A DNA stretch of 5,728 nt from Nitrosomonadales bacterium (GTDB lineage Bacteria > Pseudomonadota > Gammaproteobacteria > Burkholderiales > Gallionellaceae): assembly GCA_003235435.1 (NCBI GenBank), contig QJWF01000130.1:1-5728 (forward strand), in the 5' to 3' direction. The notes beneath the pieces were generated by a model. It had not been told where the DNA came from. It did no database searches and saw only the letters and a program-made list of their open reading frames with translations. The translations under genes and the position numbers were made by a program. This document shows positions 1 to 5,728 of this stretch, piece after piece (the stretch's first letter is position 1; each line of letters starts with the position of its first letter).

Positions 1-14
1 ATATCGAATGCAGT

Positions 15-959
15 TCAGAGTGCAAGCGCAGCCAGAATCTCATCGGCACCCTGTGAACGCAATGCATCGGCAACCTTGTTTCCCAGCGCTTCCGGTTTGT
101 CGATTTCTCCGGTCAATTCCGAGCTGGTCATACGCTTGCCATCCGGACTGGCGACAAATCCGCGCAGGCGAAGTCTGCCGCCCCTGACCTCCGCAAAACC
201 GCCCAGCGGAACCTGGCAGCTTCCAGCCAGTGCACGGCTCAGGGCGCGTTCCGCCAGCACGCAGGCAGCAGTATCGGGATGATGAAGCGGCTGCAGCAAG
301 GCGATCACATCGGCACGATCGGCGCGGCATTCAATCCCCAGCGCACCCTGTCCCACTGCGGGCAGACTATCCTCGCTGGTAATCAGCGCACGTATGCGTT
401 CACCCAGTCCCAAACGCTTCAGTCCCGCTGCAGCCAGGATGATGGCTGCGTATTGCCCTTCATCCAATTTGCGCAAACGGGTCTGGACGTTGCCGCGCAA
501 TGGCTCTATCTTGAGATGCGGAAAGCGCGCACGCAACTGGCTCTCGCGGCGCAGGCTGGAAGTGCCTACTACACTGCCGGCCGGCAGTGCGGCCAGGTTG
601 TCATATTTATTCGATACAAAAGCGTCGTGAGGATCTTCGCGCTCACCGATGGCGGCCAGCACAAATCCCTCGGGCATGTTCATCGGCACGTCTTTCAGGG
701 AATGCACGGCAAGATCGGCACGACCGTCTTCCAGGGCGGTTTCCAGTTCTTTCACGAATAAACCCTTTCCGCCTATCTTGGACAGAGTAACCTCGAGAAT
801 CTGGTCTCCCTGCGTAGTCATGCCCAATATGCTGACTTCCGTTTGCGGATATAATGCGCGCAGCCTGTCACGGATATACTGTGCTTGCCACATCGCCAAA
901 GCGCTTTCGCGCGAAGCGATCACTAAACGGGATGGTGCGGTCGGAGATTTCTGGCTCAT
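15..959 (-). CDS. hemC: Hydroxymethylbilane synthase (porphobilinogen deaminase)
   Basis: This cytoplasmic enzyme of tetrapyrrole synthesis joins four porphobilinogen molecules into the linear hydroxymethylbilane, which HemD then closes to uroporphyrinogen III. The 314-residue length is normal for the family. Visible motifs include the N-terminal R17-E-S-A-L-A-x-W-Q-A segment and HSLKDVP at 86-92, where D90 matches the catalytic Asp84 of E. coli. GTSSLRR at 132-138 and LRGNVQTR at 154-161 supply substrate-binding arginines R137, R138, R155 and R161. C248 in [11 protein letters not shown] matches Cys242 of E. coli, which carries the dipyrromethane cofactor. The ATG at 957-959 is preferred because an AAGGA ribosome site precedes it and because [19 protein letters not shown] fits the usual N-terminus. 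A longer open frame reaching 1130 would run into ppc. The gene is divergent from ppc. Only 14 bases follow its stop, so a downstream hemD, common in such loci, cannot be confirmed. No residue appears to be missing. Confidence 0.97.
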   Translation of the reverse strand: MSQKSPTAPSRLVIASRESALAMWQAQYIRDRLRALYPQTEVSILGMTTQGDQILEVTLSKIGGKGLFVKELETALEDGRADLAVHSLKDVPMNMPEGFVLAAIGEREDPHDAFVSNKYDNLAALPAGSVVGTSSLRRESQLRARFPHLKIEPLRGNVQTRLRKLDEGQYAAIILAAAGLKRLGLGERIRALITSEDSLPAVGQGALGIECRADRADVIALLQPLHHPDTAACVLAERALSRALAGSCQVPLGGFAEVRGGRLRLRGFVASPDGKRMTSSELTGEIDKPEALGNKVADALRSQGADEILAALAL

Positions 960-965
960 CGGATT

Positions 966-970
966 TCCTT
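966..970 (-). promoter_or_regulatory. Ribosome binding site of hemC
   Basis: Read on the minus strand, AAGGA (followed by AA) lies six bases before the ATG at 957-959. It is a good Shine-Dalgarno match at a workable distance. It decides the hemC start in favour of this ATG over upstream in-frame codons. Confidence 0.75.
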
Positions 971-979
971 GATTATTTA

Positions 980-1009
980 TTGATATTTCGCGGCGCATTC
1001 TAACATAAG
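980..1009 (+). promoter_or_regulatory. Putative sigma-70 promoter of ppc
   Basis: TTGATA at 980-985 matches the -35 consensus at five of six positions. Two candidate -10 hexamers follow: TAACAT at 1001-1006 with a 15-base spacer, and CATAAG at 1004-1009 with an 18-base spacer. Each matches at four of six positions. A start near 1013-1016 would leave a leader of about 25 bases. These elements overlap the proposed hemC -10 on the other strand, so the two promoters could compete. This is a pattern-based inference only. Confidence 0.3.
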
Positions 1010-1023
1010 GTGCGCCGTGTCTT
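997..1023 (-). promoter_or_regulatory. Putative sigma-70 promoter of hemC (extended -10)
   Basis: On the minus strand the sequence TGTTAGAAT (1005 down to 997) is an extended -10 element: TG, one base, then TAGAAT, which matches TATAAT at five of six positions. A weak -35, AAGACA (1023 down to 1018), lies 15 bases upstream, shorter than ideal, but extended -10 promoters tolerate a poor -35. Transcription would begin near 990 and give a leader of about 30 bases containing the hemC ribosome site. The elements are read directly; promoter activity is inferred. Confidence 0.45.
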
Positions 1024-1038
1024 TGTCCCGAAAATTTG

Positions 1039-3807
1039 ATGAACTTGTTTTCCACCACAACCGATATTTCCAGCAAAGACGTGCCATTGCGCGAAGATGT
1101 TCGCTTGCTTGGGCGCATTCTTGGAGACACGTTACGCGAGCAGGAAGGTGAGGAAACCTTTCAACTGGTTGAGAACGTGCGCCGCGCCGCGGTGCGGTTC
1201 CGCAAGACTCAGGACGATAGGGACGGCGAACGACTGGAGCAGATGCTGGAAGCGCTTTCGCCCGGCGAAACCCTGGTTGTAGTCCGTGCATTCAGTTATT
1301 TTTCGCAACTAACCAACATCGCGGAAGACCTGCATCACAACCGACGTCATCGCGCTCATTTGATCGCGCTCACTCCTCCCAAGGACGGCAGCCTGATGCT
1401 GGCACTGGATCGTATCGAACACAAGCCGGTCGGAAAGGAGTCGCTTCAGGCGTTTCTTGACAACGCTATCGTTTCACCGGTACTCACTGCTCATCCTACC
1501 GAAGTTCAGCGCAAGAGCATTCTGGACTGCCATCTAATCATCTCCAGCCTGTTATCCAACCGTGACCGGGTGAAAATGACGCCCGACGAACTCATGGAAA
1601 ACGAAGTGGCACTGCGCCGCTTTATTTTGATTTTGTGGCAAACGCGAATGTTGCGCCCTTCCAAATTGACCGTTCATGACGAGATCAACAACGGCCTGGA
1701 GTATTACCGCTATACTTTTCTGAACGAAATCCCAAATATCTATGCGAATCTGGAGAAGCAGCTCGAAGCGCGTTTCGACAAAGACGTCAAGGTGCCCACG
1801 TTGCTGCGCGTAGGCAGCTGGATCGGCGGCGACCGCGACGGTAACCCCTTCGTCACTCACGAAGTGATGCTGGATGCGGTGCAGCAGCATTCTGCCCTGG
1901 CGTTCGAGCACTATCTGAGCGAAACCCATGTGCTGGGCCAGCGTCTGAGTCTGACCGACCGTTTGGCGGATGTAAGCGACGAATTGCGCAAGCTTGCAGA
2001 TGCTTCGCCGGACACCGATCCCGCCCGTGCCGATGAGCCTTATCGCCGCGCGCTTAACCTGATCTATTCGCGCCTGTCGGCAACCACCAGGCAACTCGGC
2101 CACAAGATCACTCATTTGCCCCCGCTTGGAACAGACGTCAAGCCATATGGAACATCACAGGAATTCATCGACGATCTCGACGTACTGATCGATTCGCTTT
2201 TCAAGCACGGTGCGGTGTACCTGGCGCGCGGACGACTTGCCAACCTGCGCCGCTCTGCAGAAGTGTTCGGTTTCCACCTCGCCCCGCTTGACATGCGCCA
2301 GCATAGTGCGGTCCACGAGCAAACTGTGTGTGAACTGTTCGCGCTCAGCGGCAGCAAAATAGATTACAAAGTTCTTGGCGAAGCAGATCGCCGCAAGCAT
2401 TTGATCTCAGCACTTCAAAACGGCAAGTCTCTGCTGGCGGGTTTCAATGAATATTCCGAAGTGGCACAGAGCGAACTGAGCATCATGCACACCGCCGCAG
2501 AGATACACCGGCGTTTCGGCCGCATCGCCCTTCCAAACCATATCATCTCCAAGACCGATGCAGTGAGCGATCTGCTGGAAATCATGCTGATGCTCCAACA
2601 GGTCGGATTGCTCGAAGGCAGCGAAAGGCTGCACGTCAACATCATTCCACTGTTCGAAACCATCGAGGATCTGCGCGGATGCGGGATCATCATGGACGAG
2701 CTGTTTTCAATCCCCTTGTACCGGAAGCTGTTGAAAACCCGAGGCAACACCCAGGAAGTCATGCTCGGTTATTCCGACAGCAACAAGGATGGCGGCTATA
2801 TCACCGCCAACTGGGAGTTGTACAAGGCCGAGGTCGAGCTGGTGAAGGTGTTCGAGAAACATCACGTCGAACTGCGCCTGTTCCATGGCCGCGGTGGTAC
2901 GGTCGGCCGCGGCGGCGGCCCCAGCTACGACGCGATCCTCGCGCAACCTCCGGGCAGCGTGAACGGTCAGATTCGCATCACCGAACAAGGTGAGGTGATC
3001 TCCAGCAAATACTCCAATCCGGAAATCGGCCGGCGCAACCTGGAAACACTGATTGCAGCAACGATGGAAGCGACACTGTTGCACCACCACGGCGACGACA
3101 GCACCATGCCAGAATACCACCGCATCATGGAAGCGTTGAGTCTCGATGCGTTTGCAGCCTACCGCAAACTGGTCTACGAAACTCCCGGCTTCAACGAATA
3201 CTTCTTCTCCGCCACCCCGATTCGCGAAATCGCTGAGCTCAACATCGGCAGCCGCCCCTCGTCGCGAAAGCCGTCGAACCGCATCGAAGACTTGCGTGCG
3301 ATTCCATGGGTGTTCAGCTGGGGGTTGACCCGAACTCTGCTGCCGGGATGGTTCGGTTTCGGCAGCGCCGTGACCCGATTCGTCGAACGGGAAGGCAAGG
3401 CTGGATATTCGCAACTGCGTGACATGTACAAGAACTGGGCGTTTTTCCGCGGGCTGATGTCGAATATGGATATGGTGCTTTCCAAGACGGACATGGGTAT
3501 CGCCTCGCGTTATGCCGAACTGGTCGAGGACAAAACATTGCGCGACTCTGTCTTTGGCACGATCGAAACCGAATGGACAAGCACGGTGAAGATGCTGTTC
3601 GCCGTAACCGGAAACACAGCGCTGTTGCAGGACAACCCCGCATTCGCCCGCAGTCTGTTGACACGCACTCCGTACATCGACCCGCTCAATCACCTGCAAG
3701 TCGGACTACTTGCACGCCATCGTGCCGGAGATAAGGACGAACAGGTCAAACGCGGGATACATATTTCCATCAATGGTATAGCAACCGGTTTGCGCAATAG
3801 CGGTTAA
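1039..3807 (+). CDS. ppc: Phosphoenolpyruvate carboxylase
   Basis: This cytoplasmic, Mg-dependent enzyme condenses phosphoenolpyruvate with bicarbonate to give oxaloacetate and phosphate, refilling the TCA cycle. The 922 residues (counted from the ATG) are typical of bacterial-type PEPC, slightly longer than the 883 of E. coli. The catalytic H152 sits in TAHPTEV. Other signatures are GGDRDGNP near 263-270, the probable metal ligands E540 (PLFETIEDL) and D580 ([10 protein letters not shown], with K583), [15 protein letters not shown] at 615-629 with H616 and R618, and QGEVIS at 650-655. Apparent equivalents of the E. coli aspartate-inhibition ligands are present: R624, K816, probably R877, and the C-terminal N920 in NSG. 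Feedback inhibition is therefore plausible. The start is slightly uncertain: a TTG at 1036 immediately precedes the ATG at 1039, an in-frame stop lies at 1006-1008, and no good Shine-Dalgarno is visible. The gene is divergent from hemC, intact and without frameshift. Confidence 0.97.
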   Translation: MNLFSTTTDISSKDVPLREDVRLLGRILGDTLREQEGEETFQLVENVRRAAVRFRKTQDDRDGERLEQMLEALSPGETLVVVRAFSYFSQLTNIAEDLHHNRRHRAHLIALTPPKDGSLMLALDRIEHKPVGKESLQAFLDNAIVSPVLTAHPTEVQRKSILDCHLIISSLLSNRDRVKMTPDELMENEVALRRFILILWQTRMLRPSKLTVHDEINNGLEYYRYTFLNEIPNIYANLEKQLEARFDKDVKVPTLLRVGSWIGGDRDGNPFVTHEVMLDAVQQHSALAFEHYLSETHVLGQRLSLTDRLADVSDELRKLADASPDTDPARADEPYRRALNLIYSRLSATTRQLGHKITHLPPLGTDVKPYGTSQEFIDDLDVLIDSLFKHGAVYLARGRLANLRRSAEVFGFHLAPLDMRQHSAVHEQTVCELFALSGSKIDYKVLGEADRRKHLISALQNGKSLLAGFNEYSEVAQSELSIMHTAAEIHRRFGRIALPNHIISKTDAVSDLLEIMLMLQQVGLLEGSERLHVNIIPLFETIEDLRGCGIIMDELFSIPLYRKLLKTRGNTQEVMLGYSDSNKDGGYITANWELYKAEVELVKVFEKHHVELRLFHGRGGTVGRGGGPSYDAILAQPPGSVNGQIRITEQGEVISSKYSNPEIGRRNLETLIAATMEATLLHHHGDDSTMPEYHRIMEALSLDAFAAYRKLVYETPGFNEYFFSATPIREIAELNIGSRPSSRKPSNRIEDLRAIPWVFSWGLTRTLLPGWFGFGSAVTRFVEREGKAGYSQLRDMYKNWAFFRGLMSNMDMVLSKTDMGIASRYAELVEDKTLRDSVFGTIETEWTSTVKMLFAVTGNTALLQDNPAFARSLLTRTPYIDPLNHLQVGLLARHRAGDKDEQVKRGIHISINGIATGLRNSG

Positions 3808-3827
3808 TCAGACCGATTTGGCGCAAT
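3784..3827 (+). repeat. Short imperfect direct repeat spanning the ppc stop
   Basis: ACCGGTTTGCGCAAT at 3784-3798 recurs as ACCGATTTGGCGCAAT at 3812-3827, differing by one substitution and one inserted base. The two copies start 28 bases apart and bracket the ppc stop codon. CGGT at 3801-3804 can also pair with ACCG at 3812-3815. The repeat is seen directly; it may be a small local duplication or chance, and no function is claimed. Confidence 0.4.
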
Positions 3828-3859
3828 GTCGATAATCATGTATTTCCTATGTTGTATTA

Positions 3860-3907
3860 TTTCGCTTCTTCCTCTGCACTCTTCCTGCTCATCACAGGAA
3901 AGCGAAA
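3860..3907. repeat. Two-tier inverted repeat downstream of ppc
   Basis: An inner perfect 6-base stem, TTCCTG (3882-3887) with CAGGAA (3895-3900), closes a 7-base loop. An outer 7-base stem, TTTCGCT (3860-3866) with AGCGAAA (3901-3907), directly abuts the inner right arm, while 15 unpaired bases (3867-3881) bulge on the left. No T tract follows on either strand, so a classical intrinsic terminator is not supported. The structure could protect an mRNA 3' end or help end transcription, but this is speculative. Confidence 0.4.
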
Positions 3908-3947
3908 ACATGGACAGCCTGACAAAATATTACAAATAACACCAGAA

Positions 3948-3963
3948 CCGCTTCAAACAGCGG
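3948..3963 (-). terminator. Weak candidate terminator of the glycosyltransferase gene
   Basis: CCGCT (3948-3952) pairs perfectly with AGCGG (3959-3963) around a 6-base loop. Read on the minus strand, the hairpin is followed by a T-rich but interrupted stretch (TTCTGGTGTTATTTG). It lies about 100 bases past the glycosyltransferase stop at 4063. The stem is short and the tail is broken, so it is at best a weak intrinsic terminator. In the plus direction the T run begins about 19 bases away, too far for a canonical ppc terminator. Confidence 0.3.
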
Positions 3964-4062
3964 CCCTAAGGATGAGCAATGATTTTTTCAAACAGAAAAG
4001 TATCACTGCGATCACAATCTTTTATTGCGACTTTCGATACAACCCGCCCACCTTGTTTTGCC

Positions 4063-5728
4063 TCAGTGCAACGATCCTTCATGGGCATGCCACATTTGCC
4101 AGAACGCCACTTCAAGGTTGTGAGTAAATCGTGGTGGATCGAACAATGGTGAAGCGAGTACCTGTTCACGCAAGCCGGCGCGTAGCGCTGCCAACTTGGA
4201 CAAGTCCCCTGCAAAAGCGACTGCACGGTCAATATAGTCCTGTTTGCTCTCGGCTACCCAATCCTTCAATCCAGCCGCCGTGAGCAGGCTTGCACCCTGC
4301 CTTGAGTATAACGAATCTCCCGCCATAGTCAGGGTAGGCACTCCCATCCACAGAGCTTCGCTGGTGGTGGTACAACCCGTATAAGGGAAAGTATCCAGAA
4401 TCAAATCTACTTCGGAGTGGGCTGCAAGATACTCCTCGCGTGGCATCGGACCATGCAAAACCACACGGGGAGAAGTAATGCCGAAACTTCGCAAGCGTTC
4501 AGTCATGAGCTCCACCTGTACCGGATCGCCTAATTGCTTGCACTGCATGCGCAACCTTGCCTTCGGAAGGGCAGAAAATATTTCCCCCCACGCTGCGAGC
4601 ACACCGTCGTCAACTTTAGCCAGGTTCTGAAAACATCCAAATGTGATCATGCCGTTGGACAATGCAGGTAATGCCGTCACCGGGACATCTACGGTCGGCG
4701 GTGTAAAACAGAACATGGTGTCGGGAAGATACCAGATGGATTCAGTAAATCGTTGACGTCGCGGCTCGGGAATGCCAATCTTATCTGCCAGCAAATAATC
4801 CATGTTGCTCAATCCCGTGGTATTGAAGTATCCCAGCCAGGTCACCTGCACTGGCGCCGGTTTGCGCGCAAATACCAGCAGTCGATTACCCGAAGTGTGA
4901 CCGGACAGATCCACCAAAATATCTATCCCATCAGAACGCACCAAGCCGGCAACTTCATCATCGTTTAACGCACTGACCTGCCGCCAATTTGGGACATACG
5001 TACGCAGGCGCTTGGTGATCACATCTTCCTGGGCGGAGTTGGAATAACAAAAGACCTCGCATTTATCCCTTGAGTGATGTTGCAGCACACCTTCCATAAA
5101 GAATCCCACCGGATGCTCGCGAAAATCCGCTGAAACATAACCCACACGTAAAGTGCGCACAGAATCGCGAATTCTGCCGGCCGATGTTGCCGCAATATCG
5201 ATATACGGTGCGGCATGACGCTCTGCCCATTCGATATGACGCTCATATATCCGTAGCGCGTCGTAGTCCCGCACGTAATTCATGCAGAACAGGATGTTGC
5301 TGTCTGCAGCAACAAAATCCTGATCGATCCTTAGCGCCTTTTCGAAACTGGCGATGGCTTCGTAGTGCTTACCCTGTTCTTTCTGTGCATTGCCAATATT
5401 GTAATAACTTACCGCGCAGTCGGGTTTAATTGAGAGCGCCTGACGACTGCATGCGATCGCTGCCTCAAAATCACGCAGCGCGTAACAAACCACACCCAGA
5501 TTAAGCTGGGTAGAATAGGTTGAAACTCCAACGGCACCTAATTTCAACACCTGTTCGTAGTGTTCGCGTGCAGCCGGCAACTGTTGAACCGCTTGATTCA
5601 ATACAGCGGCGCTGTAATGTGCAATGCAGCTACGCGGCTCCATCTCCAGCCACCGCTCCTGATAAGGCAGCGCTTCGCGCTGTCGCTCCAGTTTATGAAG
5701 CAATGTAACCAGGTTTGCCAATGCCATC
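4063..5728 (-). CDS. TPR and SPINDLY/OGT-like GT41 glycosyltransferase (5' end outside window)
   Basis: This resembles bacterial relatives of the O-linked GlcNAc transferase/SPINDLY family (GT41, COG3914-like), which transfer a sugar from a nucleotide donor to protein side chains, probably in the cytoplasm. About 554 residues are visible. Roughly four TPR units occupy residues 1-138, for example ALRDFEAAIACSRQALSIKPD and YYNIGNAQKEQGKHYEAIASFEKAL; these usually bind protein partners. The catalytic half begins near 192 (LRVGYVSADFREHPVGFF), where H205 aligns with His498 of human OGT. DLSGHTSGNR at 273-282, PAPVQVTWLGY at 290-300, CFQNLAKVD with K371 (human Lys842, UDP contact), and DTFPYTGCTTTSEALWMGVPT at 445-465 follow. 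The Met at 5725-5727 is probably not the start, because the TPR pattern is already under way at residue 2, so more repeats likely lie upstream. The gene is convergent with ppc and appears intact to its stop. Donor sugar and target are unknown. An HMW1C-like enzyme, also GT41, is less likely given the OGT-type motifs. Confidence 0.9.
   Translation of the reverse strand, partial: MALANLVTLLHKLERQREALPYQERWLEMEPRSCIAHYSAAVLNQAVQQLPAAREHYEQVLKLGAVGVSTYSTQLNLGVVCYALRDFEAAIACSRQALSIKPDCAVSYYNIGNAQKEQGKHYEAIASFEKALRIDQDFVAADSNILFCMNYVRDYDALRIYERHIEWAERHAAPYIDIAATSAGRIRDSVRTLRVGYVSADFREHPVGFFMEGVLQHHSRDKCEVFCYSNSAQEDVITKRLRTYVPNWRQVSALNDDEVAGLVRSDGIDILVDLSGHTSGNRLLVFARKPAPVQVTWLGYFNTTGLSNMDYLLADKIGIPEPRRQRFTESIWYLPDTMFCFTPPTVDVPVTALPALSNGMITFGCFQNLAKVDDGVLAAWGEIFSALPKARLRMQCKQLGDPVQVELMTERLRSFGITSPRVVLHGPMPREEYLAAHSEVDLILDTFPYTGCTTTSEALWMGVPTLTMAGDSLYSRQGASLLTAAGLKDWVAESKQDYIDRAVAFAGDLSKLAALRAGLREQVLASPLFDPPRFTHNLEVAFWQMWHAHEGSLH

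Larger units (their letters stand above)
3808..4062. other. AT-rich intergenic gap between convergent genes
   Basis: These 255 bases separate the ppc stop from the glycosyltransferase stop, and both genes read into the gap. It is visibly richer in A and T than its neighbours. It contains two inverted repeats, listed separately, and a six-T run at 3983-3988. There is no canonical GC-rich hairpin directly followed by T residues for ppc, no tRNA-like fold that I can recognise, and no credible coding frame. A plus-strand open frame from 3849 exists but lacks a ribosome site and overlaps the glycosyltransferase end. Confidence 0.6.

Noticed and set aside
279..761. A 160-codon plus-strand open frame across hemC
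   Set aside because: It is antisense to the catalytic core of a clearly recognised hemC, has no ribosome site, and resembles no family I know.
960..1130. A 57-residue N-terminal extension of hemC in the same frame
   Set aside because: It would overlap the ppc coding start, lacks family similarity, and is made unnecessary by a well-placed AAGGA before the ATG at 957-959.
1552..2115. A 187-codon open frame antisense to ppc
   Set aside because: It is a shadow of ppc with no recognisable motif and no independent support.
2707..3699. A 330-codon open frame antisense to ppc
   Set aside because: It lies wholly inside the strongly conserved ppc coding sequence, shows no recognisable domain, and its composition is that expected from reading a GC-rich gene on the opposite strand.
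3948..3988. Hairpin plus six-T run as a ppc terminator
   Set aside because: The T run starts about 19 bases after the 5-base stem, too far for a standard intrinsic terminator in the plus direction.
3849..4127. A 92-codon plus-strand open frame with a hydrophobic N-terminus (MLYYFASSSALFLLITG) in the convergent gap
   Set aside because: The short hydrophobic start could suggest a signal peptide, but there is no Shine-Dalgarno, the rest shows no domain, and it runs 65 bases into the end of the glycosyltransferase gene on the other strand.

Overview
The window carries three genes and looks like an ordinary stretch of a proteobacterial chromosome, most likely from a betaproteobacterium. That placement rests on the moderately high GC content, the protein sequences, and a phosphoenolpyruvate carboxylase gene (ppc) lying head to head with hemC. 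I recall that arrangement from several betaproteobacteria; genus-level placement would need a database search.

Layout: positions 15-959 (minus strand) hold a complete hemC, encoding hydroxymethylbilane synthase of tetrapyrrole biosynthesis. Positions 960-1038 are a 79-base divergent intergenic region with plausible, partly overlapping promoter elements for both flanking genes. Positions 1039-3807 (plus strand) hold a complete ppc with all the main catalytic motifs. Positions 3808-4062 are a visibly more AT-rich gap between convergent genes. It contains two small inverted repeats and no convincing gene. Positions 4063 to the right edge (minus strand) hold the C-terminal 554 or so residues of a TPR-containing, SPINDLY/OGT-like GT41 glycosyltransferase. 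Its N-terminus lies outside the window.

How the genes work together: hemC and ppc share a control region but not a pathway. One feeds heme, siroheme and cobalamin synthesis. The other replenishes oxaloacetate for the TCA cycle and for amino acid and tetrapyrrole precursor supply. The glycosyltransferase is transcribed toward ppc and appears unrelated to the other two; its protein targets cannot be deduced here.

I found no RNA gene, CRISPR array, insertion sequence, frameshift or clear sign of recent transfer, and nothing that amounts to an undescribed system. The least routine items are the glycosyltransferase and the structured gap downstream of ppc.
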